Made by a program: the position numbers and the translations under genes. A stretch of DNA of 64,000 nt, taken from Grammothele lineata. Taxonomy: Eukaryota; Basidiomycota; Agaricomycetes; Polyporales; Polyporaceae. Within the stretch, counting starts at the first letter, position 1, and every line of letters starts with the position of its first letter. Shown here piece by piece: positions 11,495-21,221 of this stretch. The notes beneath the pieces were generated by a model. The model worked only from the letters and a program-made list of their open reading frames with translations, had not been told where the DNA came from and made no database searches. The stretch is taken from contig NDFF03000178.1 in the NCBI GenBank assembly GCA_002150815.3, positions 101,091 through 165,090 of the forward strand, given 5' to 3'.

Positions 11495-13114
11495 ATGGAT
11501 CCTGAATCTGCGATAACTCGCCGGGTGCCCTGTGGGGCGGAGAATGTTGTCGGCACTTCCACCCTTGTTTCCAAGCTTCCTACGGTTGTATTGGCGAACA
11601 TGTTTGAACATGTCGTGCGCTACTATCGCCAGCACCATCACCGTCCCGGTACGACGCTGAGATCGCCGCATCGTTGGATTGATCTGGCTCATGTTTGTCG
11701 GCGTTGGCGGATTGTGGTGTTCAATTCTCCTCGGTTGTGGCGGGATCTGGTCGTTGGTAATATCAACCTGTTGAACATGGCGTTGACACACTCGGCCGGG
11801 CATCCATTAAATGTAACCGCGCACATACCTTTTCATAGACTTGCACGGGCGAATCACCTTCGCAGTATCCTCGCAGACTCTCCGCGTGTGAAGGCGCTTA
11901 CGATCGTGGTGCCAGTCGACTTGTTGTCCTCGTTCGATCGCTTGTATACATCATCTGCGGACGTGTTGGAGGAATTGCGTATATTCGATTGTGATTACAG
12001 GCTCGGCGGTGGCGTCTCCGTCTCGGACGTCCCGCTGCCGGTCGGGTTGTTCCAAGGGGTTACGCCGCGGCTCCGAAAGGTTCATTTCCATAGAGTGTTC
12101 GTTCATTGGGAGAACCCGGTGTTCTGTTCCACGATCACGCACTTGAGTCTGGCTCATCGGAATAGGTGGAGCCACCTCGTGGGCACGTTCGAGCAATTCA
12201 TTGGGACGTTGACTGGCATGCCTGCTTTGGAGACGTTATCTCTGGACGGCGCTTTACCTTCCCTGCCTTACAACGCAACCACGCTGCCGAGCGGCGGTAC
12301 GACTGCCCGACTTAGAGTGCTCAAACGGTTGCTGCTAGTGGGTGATGCGATCGACTGCGCGCGATTCCTCAGGAACGTGTTTTTTCCGTCGGACGCTGAA
12401 GTCGATGTCGTTGGGCGTACTCGGTTTCGCGAGGATACAGGACTGCGAATTTTGTTAGCCGCGTTTTCATCATACCTGGGCGCTGGCGTCTCCCTTAAAT
12501 CTGCGTGTATGCGCCCGATGGGGGTGAGGCAAGTATCGTTCCGGGGTTGGCGTTCCGTGCTGGAGCGTAACACAGAGGGAACGAAGCATGATGTGTCGCT
12601 GTGCCTGGAGGGAGAGCCCGATGGAACTGCATTTGACACATTGATATCGGGCTTTCCGATTTTACCGACAGTCGAGTGGTTTAGCTTGCAGCCTTCGGTA
12701 TCCGGGTGGGAGTTGCCGGATGTGATCGCGCGGCTTCGGAGTGTACGGAAATTATCGATCGTTGGTGGCGCGCCGTGCCCGGGCTTGCCGGTCCTTGTTC
12801 CGGCGTTTGTACGGCCCATAGATGTGGCGGAAGCGTTGAACCGCGCGAACTTGGAGGAGTTGCACTTGGAAGGGGTGAGGCTCGGGTGTTCTCATCCGGG
12901 TTGCTCTTTGGCGTTCTTAGACGGCGTATTGGTGGGCCTCCGGATGCGGTTGGTGAGACAGAAGCCAATGCTCGGGCTGCTGACCTTGGAGGAATGTTTC
13001 AATGCGACCGAATCCGACGTTGACCGCCTGCGCGAAGTGGCCGAGAAGGTCGTGTGGGATGGGTGCGAGTACTTCGATTTCGAGGACCCGATATGTGATC
13101 CGGACCACGATTGA
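11495..13114 (+). CDS. F-box/LRR-like protein 1 (539 aa, intronless)
   Basis: One uninterrupted frame. Residues about 25-90 form an F-box of the basidiomycete type: VSKLPTVVLANMFEHVV, then RWIDLAHVCRRWRIVVF and SPRLWRDLVVGN. The rest is a leucine-rich, solenoid-like region with spaced 'L-x-x-L' strands and an acidic end (DGCEYFDFEDPICDPDHD). Such proteins normally act as substrate adaptors of SCF ubiquitin ligases, with Skp1 binding the F-box. It shares with the gene at 17447 the blocks YYRxHHHRPxTTL, LAHVCRxWRI and EELHLxGVRLGCxHPG, so the two are close paralogues. The ATG is the first after the TATA box. Targets are unknown. Confidence 0.75.
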   Translation: MDPESAITRRVPCGAENVVGTSTLVSKLPTVVLANMFEHVVRYYRQHHHRPGTTLRSPHRWIDLAHVCRRWRIVVFNSPRLWRDLVVGNINLLNMALTHSAGHPLNVTAHIPFHRLARANHLRSILADSPRVKALTIVVPVDLLSSFDRLYTSSADVLEELRIFDCDYRLGGGVSVSDVPLPVGLFQGVTPRLRKVHFHRVFVHWENPVFCSTITHLSLAHRNRWSHLVGTFEQFIGTLTGMPALETLSLDGALPSLPYNATTLPSGGTTARLRVLKRLLLVGDAIDCARFLRNVFFPSDAEVDVVGRTRFREDTGLRILLAAFSSYLGAGVSLKSACMRPMGVRQVSFRGWRSVLERNTEGTKHDVSLCLEGEPDGTAFDTLISGFPILPTVEWFSLQPSVSGWELPDVIARLRSVRKLSIVGGAPCPGLPVLVPAFVRPIDVAEALNRANLEELHLEGVRLGCSHPGCSLAFLDGVLVGLRMRLVRQKPMLGLLTLEECFNATESDVDRLREVAEKVVWDGCEYFDFEDPICDPDHD

Positions 13115-13667
13115 CCCGGCTTCGGGATAGTGGTGTTGGCGATTCGAGTCGGTACTCAGTCTGAAGCGTTCCGTGGGCATATACGATGTTGTGAGTCGTG
13201 GGTCGAGTATGTGGAGTTTGGGTGGGTGGTAAATGTATCCGTGCAATGTACTTACTTCGGGAGCGTTGGCATCTATCGCGTTGGAATGTTCGCCGGGTTG
13301 GGTTACACGTCGGCCGGCGGAGGTTTCGTCATCTCTACGGAGCAGTCGTGGGCATGTCGCCAAGCGATGGGTGCGGACAGCCGGTGGTTCCGTGGGAAAG
13401 GACCGAATGAGAAGAGAATGGTTTGCATTGACATGGTGTGGTACGCGGATATAATACATGTATATGCGTGCGACAATCGTGGCGGCAGCGTTGTCGGTAA
13501 GTATAATATACGTGTGCAACGAGGACGATCGTTCCGAGAGACTGTGCTAGAGTGCGACTAAATGGATGTCAGGATTCGTCGCGCTCTTAGGGTGTCTCGC
13601 ACCTAAACGTATGTAGGTATTGCTTGCCGGCGCGACCGCGGTGTATCGGTCCTCGGTGGGCGATGCC
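13115..13667. other. Intergenic between convergent genes
   Basis: The region between the 3' ends of F-box gene 1 and the coiled-coil gene. Overlapping ORFs on both strands show no protein-like pattern. Confidence 0.4.
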
Positions 13668-15513
13668 TCACCGAAGCTCTCGCATCGAGCGCTCGTCCGC
13701 CTCTCGGACCTCCCCGGATAGCGTCGTACCCCATCGCTGGTCGAGCACCCGCATCCCTCGAATCGCCCACAAGCTGGGGTCGAACTTCGCTTGGGTCAGG
13801 AGGTCTTGGATGCGCCGTGCCGCGCCCCCGCCGTAGTCGCGCGCCGACCGCACGATCTCCGACGTGTCTTTGGCCGTCAGTGGCCACCACTTGGCCCACG
13901 GACCGGTCAGGGACTCGTCGGATGGTTCTGGGATGGGGATACGTCGTTCGACGTTCTCTCGCGTCCCCCCTGACGTGCGAGGAGGGTCGATATCTGCGAC
14001 GCTTTCCATACGGGCACGTAACGCCGCAGGGATCGCGCTCGGGGCAGGACGATCGACCTGGCCCGTCGCTTCGCGTCGATGCTTGGCTTTGTCCCCGTGG
14101 ATGAGGAACCTCTCGATCAGTTTGCGCTCCTCGGCGGGATCGATGTCGTCCTCGTCGTGTGAGGATATACCGTCTTCCAAGTCATCATACGGGTCTCGCC
14201 AATTCCCATCTGCATCTCTGGTGACTATTTCGACGCGGTTGCCGTCCGCGATCATGCCTTCGTTCGGCGTGGATCGATCAGCGTTGGTACGTGACGTACC
14301 GGGGTTTTCAATCGTTGACGGGTCGGCGGAGGTGGACCTGATCTGTGCGACTCCTACAGATACTTCTAATGGGGGCGTGGTTTTTGACGACGCCGTGGCG
14401 ACACCTGTCTGGTCGTCGGGTGGCGACGTGAGTGCGCTGCTGAGGAGCTCGCGGGACGTCGAATGCGCTGTCGTGGGATGTCGGGGTTTAGGTGAATGGG
14501 ATACTCTTCGGCGTCGCTTGGTGGGTGGGTGGTCATCCTCGCGAGCGGGATCGGGCGAATGTCCGTGTGCGTGCCGCATGCGTTCCTCGGTGACGATGAC
14601 CCGGTTCATCAAGCGGGTTTCTCGTTCTACCATCTCTTTGGCTTGCGCGCGGAGTGTGTTCGCTTCGCCGATGGCGCGGGTACAACGGTCGTGCCAGTAA
14701 TTGACCTGTCGGTCCGCGTCGTTGGCCGCTTGTCTAGCTTGGTCCCGTTCCTGGCGTAGCCTGTCGCAAGTGGATTCCGCGCGTGCGTTCTCCTCGCGGG
14801 CTCTTCTGAGATCTGTTTGCAGACTGTGTATCGTCCGCTGAAGTTCTGATATCTCGCGTCGGAGGCGGGCTGCCTCGGCCTCGTCCGTATGGTGCCGTTG
14901 TGCGTCGCGCGAGACCCCGCGCCCATGATAAGAACCAGGGTTCGGTGGGCTGCTCGCCGTTGGGGCGGGCGAAGGCTGGTGCTAGTCGTGTGAAATGAGC
15001 TGCGTGTTACAACTCTGCAGCATACTGCGTACCAGCGCCTGTGCCCCGGGCATGCCTTGCTGCAGTTCGCGCCCGTATTGCCAGTCCGCCGTAGGGACCT
15101 CTGAGGGGTTCGGCGGTGCGTCTATGAGATATCGTTGATACTCGCCCGACGAATGCCGCCAGCGATCGCCGTGTATGGGCTGTGTCGGAAGGAAAGTGGG
15201 GATACGTACGTGCGGTAGTGCATATTCTGGAAGTCTGGGGCGCCTCGCGCGCGTCTCGGATTTGGTCCACCGGATGGTAATATGCCCCGCTGGAGGTGTA
15301 AAAGTATGGCCGGTACTGTAGACGTTGAGCATCCTCTTGGGGGGTCGAGGGGTAGGCGGCGTGGTTCGGCGGGAGACTGGTGTGTGCCGTTGGCGCGGCA
15401 GACGCGTATGGGTGAGAGGGCGGGCATTGTGTATGATGCACCTGGTGCTCGTGCCGGTGCCACCGCGCGTCGCCAGTCGGTACGTTGGCGTCGCTGGAGG
15501 ACATGTTGTTCAC
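13668..15513 (-). CDS. Pro-rich coiled-coil protein, three exons (567 aa)
   Basis: Exons (minus strand) 15513-15271, 15179-15033 and 14981-13668 join in phase to 567 codons. The N-terminus is rich in Pro, His, Ser and Tyr. The second exon reads PIHGDRWRHSSGEYQRYL. The third begins with a Pro/Ser spacer and a strong coiled coil (EAARLRREISELQRTI to about LRAQAKEMVERE), then a long charged, disordered region with KRRRR near its start, and a folded-looking C-terminus around GPWAKWWPLTAKDTSEIV. The only in-frame stop between exons 2 and 3 (TAG at 14984-14982) is the 3' end of a 51-nt GTACGC...CTAG intron. The first intron (91 nt) is less certain. It resembles uncharacterised multi-copy Agaricomycete proteins; function unknown, perhaps a scaffold or nuclear protein. 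Confidence 0.6.
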
Positions 15514-17283
15514 GAGAGGATTGGCGGTGAGTCGGTGACGGAGGGAGAGGGCGGGGCGAGTGAGAGGACAGACTGAGGGAGACTTGAACCGGTGCGACTC
15601 TTCTATTTGGACGGTCCGGCTGTGGGCGGCAGGCGTCGTTGATAGGCGCCACGCGTCGTGGCTCGTGTCCCGCCCTACTTCTCTTGGAGATTGGGGCCCG
15701 TGGTTGGCGCCTCCGCGGTCAAGGTAGTTTCACGCGCATATCTTGTGGATTCGGGCGCTGCGTGACATATCATCTTGTGTCGTAGCGGTTCTATGACGCC
15801 CTGGAATCGACGTACGTTCTACGTAGCTTTGGGATCAATGCATGCCCGATTTGATATCATGATGTGTCTGGTCGTCTCTGGATGTTGTTTAGATTATTCG
15901 CTTGGTGGTGTGACTGGTGTACTTCGCCGATATGGATTGCCCGTAACACCCCTGCCGAGTGGTGCGCACTAAATTTACGACAATGACGTAGGTTCCGTAA
16001 GCGCTGCCAGACGAACCGCCGGTCCGAATGTGATACAGCGAACGTCGATGACGCTAATTTCCGCTATGCGGGTGTCTACCTACATCGTGCCTCAAGCTCG
16101 ACTGGGCTCGTTCGGCGCGTCAAACCTGCACAGCTGTCCATGAGAATTCGCGCGCGACGACGTGCCACCGGTCGGAGTTCCTTGGCGTTGGCCGTCTTGA
16201 GTCACGAATATAGATGGCTGTCAACCACGTGGCCGCCAGCGTGTCTTAACAGTGTTATGAGGTCGTGCGGGCTGTACGACGGCGAACTGGGTGGCGTTTC
16301 TGGCGATAGTATGAGTTATTTTGTGGCGATGGTCGCGACAATGTGGACGAATACCAACCGCGAGAGTCGACCAGAGTGTAAGATGGGCATGGTTTTGCGT
16401 CGCGAGCCGATAGTCTCGTTAGAATGTGTGTCGGCGAATGATCGCTAGGGGGAGAGATATGATGTTAGCGGCAGCTGGACTGTGCGTGGTTTTGGTGCGC
16501 CAGGTCAGTGGATTGAACGGGCGTCGGGTCGTTACGGTGGTCGAGATGTTGGGTCTGATAATCTCGGTCCCTACCAGGTGTTGCGTGGTGGATCTGTGTC
16601 GGCTTCAGACGACGGGTAGACGAACCAAGCGCCGCGCTGTGGACGGTGGACGATGTGTGCGTAACGGGTCTGGGGCGGTGATGTAAGGGAGACGTTGGCC
16701 GACACGGTTGCGGTGAAGTTCGTTCGGGGTGACTTGGTGGTCGGGTGGCTGCTTGCGGGTCGACCCGCCGTAGGGTCGTGCCGCCGGTTTGTATGGCGAT
16801 GATCTAATCAAGCGCTCCGCTCGGTCTGCAAGTGGTCATGTGATTTGGTGAGCGTCATCTACTAATCTCTAATATTGCTCGGGGCGACATCTGCTGGGTT
16901 CGCTGTCGTACGTCATTGTGCATGTCTGATCTTTTCGGGCGCGGCGTGCGTGGTCTCGCGGCATGCGTGTATGTGTACCTGTAACGTGTAGTTGTTGTAG
17001 CGCAGCGTGCGTGTAAAGCTGGGAGTCGGTTTTCGGTTTGTAAGTTATGTGGCGCGCGGTCCTTTGGTCCGGAGCGCGCGAACACGTTTACTTTTCGGGT
17101 TCGCGTTCGCTGTTGACCGGTCTCCTCTTGGGGCGGTATTTCTGCTTGGACTGAATGGATCTGCCGAGCCGGGTTGCACCGGTCATGATGACTGTTCCGG
17201 TACCGGTGTGTCGCGTGGCTTGCCACGTGGTTGGCGCGACCCAAAGTCGCGAGTCAAACAACAGACGCGTGGGCGTGTGCGCG
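15514..17283. other. 1.8 kb gap without assigned gene
   Basis: Several ORFs of 65-130 codons occur, but they overlap on both strands and have the Arg/Ala/Gly composition expected of random CpG-rich DNA. A small spliced gene cannot be excluded. Confidence 0.35.
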
Positions 17284-17290
17284 TATATAA
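17284..17290 (+). promoter_or_regulatory. TATA box of F-box gene 2
   Basis: TATATAA within GCGTATATAACGG lies 163 bp before the ATG at 17447. Confidence 0.55.
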
Positions 17291-17446
17291 CGGCTGGGCG
17301 TGCGGCGCTGGTCTGCTGCCTGCTGTAGGTCTTCGATCATGCCACGAGTTCACAGGGTGAGAGTCGCTGCGACCCAACCTAAATTTATCTGGATGCTTAC
17401 TCCGGGTTAGTACGACAGCGCGCCGTCTCCGCTGGTTGCCGGTTGG

Positions 17447-19081
17447 ATGAAGGAAATTGAGGTCCATGTTCAGGCGCTGGCCACGTTAAAGGCGCAGATT
17501 AACCGGGCGTCACCTGTGTCGTCCCTGCCGGCAGAATTATTGACTGATATCTTCGAGATGATGATAGAGGAGTATTATCGACACCATCATCGCCCGAGTA
17601 CGACGTTGTGCGCGCCTTTCCGATGGGTCCGGCTGGCGCACGTTTGTCGGCAGTGGAGGATAGCCGTGTTCGGTTCTCCATTCCTGTGGCGGCGTCTGGT
17701 TGTAGAAAATCGCAGGTCGGTAGACATGGGGCTAAAATTGTCTCGCTCTACCCCTTTGACCGTGACCGTCCATATCCCTATGTCGAAGCTCTCTCGGACA
17801 GACCTTCTTGACAAGGTGCTGGCGCATTCGTGGCGGCTCAAAGAATTGACTGTGATCATCCCGTGGACCCTGATTTCGACTACGGAATCCTTGTATCGCG
17901 CGCGCGGAGACGTACTAGAGGAGCTGTGCCTCTACAACTGCGACTTCCGGCAGTTACTGAGCTCTCAAGCGGGGAGTTTAGTACCATTGCGCTCTGGAAT
18001 GTTTTCCGGAGAGACCCCGCGATTGCGGCTTCTCCATATACATCGGGTCCTGGTGGCATGGGATCATTCGTTGTTCTGCTCCAGCGTAACTCACCTGTCT
18101 GTCGTTTGCCGGGAGGAATGGACGAGGAGGGTAGGGGAGTTTGAAACGTTGCTCAATGCATTGGATCGAATGAGCGGCCTGCGAGAGCTGCATATTGACG
18201 GTGGAATTCCGAACGTTCGTGGAGACGGCGAGACACTTCCTACAGAAGGACTCACTGTTCATCTGGACTCTTTGGAGCGGCTTACCTTGACCGCAGACGC
18301 GAAGAGCTGTGCTCAGTTTTTTCGCCATGTGTCAATCCCGCCGAGGGCGAACGTGTACGTGATCGGACGGGTTCGGTCTCAGTGGGATCAAGGCCTTCAA
18401 TTCTTATTGGATGCGATCATGTCGTATATAGCGGATGGCCCTCCGTTGCTGTCCGCCGCGGCACGGTCTTTAGACGCGTTCAAGTATATGTTCCGCGGAT
18501 GGCGTTCCGTGGTAGGGCCACTTCCTCCTGGATCCGGTGCTGATGTCACCCTTGTGTTGGCCGGCGCCGAGGACGACATGGCGTTTCATACGTTTGCGTG
18601 CTCGTTCCCCACGCTGCCTAGGTTGGAGTGGTTTGAGTTGGAGCCGTCGGACTCTGGGTGGGAGTTGATGGAGCTATGGCCGCACATGCCCGGCTTACGG
18701 AAGTTGTCGATCGTTGGCGGCGAAATAAAGCAGCACAATCTGTTGCCTTTGTTTGTTGGGCCAGACGTCCTGCAGGGTAGTGTCCGGGGCGACAAGCTGG
18801 AAGAATTGCACCTCTACGGCGTCAGGCTTGGATGTGGCCATCCCGGTCACAGCATGAGGTTCTTAGAGGGGTTGATCGAATGTTTACAACTTCGCAAAGC
18901 GCTGGGGGCCCCGCTGAGGGTTTTGAAGTTGGACGGTTGCATCAACGCGACTGCATCGGACATCAACCGATTCCGGGACGTTGTCGACGTTGTCGATTGG
19001 GACGAAGTGGAATACGAAGACTTGGAAGATCCCGACTATGGCTCGGAATTTGACGATACGGACACTAGCTCTGAGCTCTAG
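17447..19081 (+). CDS. F-box/LRR-like protein 2 (544 aa, intronless)
   Basis: The N-terminal helix is followed by a clear F-box, VSSLPAELLTDIFEMMIEEY, then RWVRLAHVCRQWRIAVF and SPFLWRRLVVENR (residues about 22-90). The remainder is LRR-like, with conserved blocks CSSVTHLSVVCREEWT, FRGWRSVVG, LEWFELEPSDSGWEL, LRKLSIVGG and EELHLYGVRLGCGHPG. It ends in a strongly acidic tail (WDEVEYEDLEDPDYGSEF). It is the nearest relative of the protein at 11495, with collinear motifs over the whole length, so they arose by local duplication. Expected role: SCF substrate adaptor. The start fits the first ATG after the TATA box, and the frame is intact. Confidence 0.75.
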   Translation: MKEIEVHVQALATLKAQINRASPVSSLPAELLTDIFEMMIEEYYRHHHRPSTTLCAPFRWVRLAHVCRQWRIAVFGSPFLWRRLVVENRRSVDMGLKLSRSTPLTVTVHIPMSKLSRTDLLDKVLAHSWRLKELTVIIPWTLISTTESLYRARGDVLEELCLYNCDFRQLLSSQAGSLVPLRSGMFSGETPRLRLLHIHRVLVAWDHSLFCSSVTHLSVVCREEWTRRVGEFETLLNALDRMSGLRELHIDGGIPNVRGDGETLPTEGLTVHLDSLERLTLTADAKSCAQFFRHVSIPPRANVYVIGRVRSQWDQGLQFLLDAIMSYIADGPPLLSAAARSLDAFKYMFRGWRSVVGPLPPGSGADVTLVLAGAEDDMAFHTFACSFPTLPRLEWFELEPSDSGWELMELWPHMPGLRKLSIVGGEIKQHNLLPLFVGPDVLQGSVRGDKLEELHLYGVRLGCGHPGHSMRFLEGLIECLQLRKALGAPLRVLKLDGCINATASDINRFRDVVDVVDWDEVEYEDLEDPDYGSEFDDTDTSSEL

Positions 19082-19338
19082 CCTGTAGTACGGAGTGTTG
19101 TTTTTCGCATATGACAGATACGTATTATGTACGTGTGGCGTCTGTCGTGGCACATTTCGTCACATTTCATACTGTCGCGATGTGTGGTTTGTGTGTTCGT
19201 GTTAGTCGGCGGCTGAGGCGTACCGCTATAAGATCTGGGGTCGTGATGTCACGAACGCGTGACGGAGAGCCGGTTTAAACCGAGCGGCTGGGTCAGTTGC
19301 CATGAACTCGGCGTCGGCGGTTGACCATGGGTTTGCGA

Positions 19339-19345
19339 TATATAA
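19339..19345 (+). promoter_or_regulatory. TATA box of F-box gene 3
   Basis: TATATAA in GCGATATATAATGC lies 158 bp before the ATG at 19497, matching the spacing at the other two F-box genes. Confidence 0.55.
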
Positions 19346-19496
19346 TGCAGAGTTCGTCATTGCTCTTCCCGCGTTCGCTGTCTGTATTGGTGAACACCCA
19401 CCACTCGAGTTGCTTGTATGCATTGTAACATTGTACGTTGTCGTTTTCCCGTCGTTGTGTGCAGACTTTGTTGACTCACGCTCTTGATAGGCCGTT

Positions 19497-21221
19497 ATGT
19501 CTGGCCTTGGGCGTCCTGTATTAGACGTTCCCCATCTCACGGAAATGATCACGTTCTATTCGACTATCCTCGTGTTCATGAAACGGCGTCTCAACAGCGC
19601 ACAACCCATATCGCGTCTCCCCCCCGAGCTTCTCCTCATGATATTCACTGCGCTCGTGGATGATGCTTTTGACGAGCACATACGAGACGCCCCCGTCGCA
19701 CCTTCCGCGTACTCTTGGATTTCCGTGACGCACGTATGCAGTGCGTGGAGAAGCATCGCGGTTGCTGCGCCTTCGCTGTGGCGGAAGATAGTCGTCAGTG
19801 GGCCAGCGTTAACAGAAATGGTGGTAGCTCGCTCTATGCAGGTCCCGATCCAAGTTTATGTCCGCATGACAACACGGGACGTGTTTCGGGAAGCCGTATT
19901 GGGTCGTCTCTTGAAGCAGCCTAACCGCGTCGAACGCCTCTGGATCGGACTGCCCTTTCGTCAATTACAGGAGCTGGCGCGTGTATACACGTGTGCTGCG
20001 CCTCTGCTCAGGGAATTAACGTTGGAGGATTGTAGCCCCGTGTCCTCCTCTCACCCCCCACCAGCGTCGTCGGGGGCGGTGCCTATTTCGATATATACGG
20101 GCGGCCTTCCTTCGCTACGGCGGCTTGCCGTATGTAGTGCGGTCGTACCATGGGATAGCCCCGTTTATTCTGCGGCGGTTGAGGACCTTTCCGTGATCAG
20201 TCGCCCGACGTGGACCAAATTTCTAGGAACAACACGTACTTTACTCGGGGCCCTTCGCCGTATGTCGCACATTTCTCGGCTTCGACTCCATGGATCACTC
20301 CCTCGTATAACGGGTTCGTTGGCGGACCAGCCCTTTCAGCAAGATGATGTCGTCCTCTCCAACCTTCGCACCCTCGATGTAATGGGACCCGCGTTAGACT
20401 GTGCGGACTTCCTTCATCGGGTGCGTACTCCCATCGTGACGTCTGTCAGATTGGAGGTTCGCGGCGGTTATACCGGTCCGGAAGACGGCTTAATCGAGGC
20501 AGCAAAAACCTTTTTCTCTGTCGTCGCATTGGGGGCAGGGTTCGAGGTGGCGTCGGTGCTCCCTTTGTACACGTCTCAGCTTCGGGTCCGCTGTTGGCGC
20601 TCGTCGACCGGGTGGGACGCGCCTGATAGGTCGGCCGACCTGGACGTCGTGTTTGCTTGCTGCACACCCACGCATGCTATCGAAAGTGTGTTGGGTTCGG
20701 GCGGTGTCCTGTCGCGGGTAACAATGCTCGAATTGGGGGCTTCGTGGACGGGCTGGGAGATCCCTGAATTGTTCCGGCAGATGCCTAACCTGGTCACCTT
20801 CCTTTACCGCGACGGAACGGTTCAGGCGGTCGTGGACGCTCTCACGTTCGAACGTGTAGACAGTGCCGGCTCCTCCGATGGCAATACACTCGAGACGTCG
20901 GGGCCCTTGGGCGGATTGCTGGTGCCGTGTTTACGCGAGATACGGTTGGTGGGTGTTCGGGTCGGGTGCGTGCACCCTTGGCACGGCGAGGGTGCGACGG
21001 GCCTACTGATGCTGTGTCTGGATACTCGCCGGTGCCATGGCTATCCCGTTCAGCGGCTTGTTCTTGTCGATTGTGTCAACCTATTGCCATCCGATGTCGA
21101 CTCGTTGCGGCGGTGTGTTGAAGTTGTATGGGATGGCCATGTCGTCTGCGGATCCGCTGTACTGGGATCACCGCTGGGTGGTGAATTGCATCACGAGTAC
21201 GAATCCGAGGAAGAGTTGTAG
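19497..21221 (+). CDS. F-box/LRR-like protein 3 (574 aa, intronless)
   Basis: One open frame. The F-box lies at residues about 35-100: ISRLPPELLLMIFTALVDDA, then YSWISVTHVCSAWRSIAV and APSLWRKIVVSG. A leucine-rich region follows with PSLRRLAVCSAVVPWDSPVY, RTLLGALRRMSHISRLRLHG and LREIRLVGVRVGCVHPWHG, and it ends in the acidic HEYESEEEL. It is a more distant member of the same local family as the genes at 11495 and 17447; the 'RxVGVRxGCxHP' block and the end layout are shared. Role inferred: substrate adaptor of an SCF E3 ligase. Nothing in the frame suggests decay. Confidence 0.75.
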   Translation: MSGLGRPVLDVPHLTEMITFYSTILVFMKRRLNSAQPISRLPPELLLMIFTALVDDAFDEHIRDAPVAPSAYSWISVTHVCSAWRSIAVAAPSLWRKIVVSGPALTEMVVARSMQVPIQVYVRMTTRDVFREAVLGRLLKQPNRVERLWIGLPFRQLQELARVYTCAAPLLRELTLEDCSPVSSSHPPPASSGAVPISIYTGGLPSLRRLAVCSAVVPWDSPVYSAAVEDLSVISRPTWTKFLGTTRTLLGALRRMSHISRLRLHGSLPRITGSLADQPFQQDDVVLSNLRTLDVMGPALDCADFLHRVRTPIVTSVRLEVRGGYTGPEDGLIEAAKTFFSVVALGAGFEVASVLPLYTSQLRVRCWRSSTGWDAPDRSADLDVVFACCTPTHAIESVLGSGGVLSRVTMLELGASWTGWEIPELFRQMPNLVTFLYRDGTVQAVVDALTFERVDSAGSSDGNTLETSGPLGGLLVPCLREIRLVGVRVGCVHPWHGEGATGLLMLCLDTRRCHGYPVQRLVLVDCVNLLPSDVDSLRRCVEVVWDGHVVCGSAVLGSPLGGELHHEYESEEEL

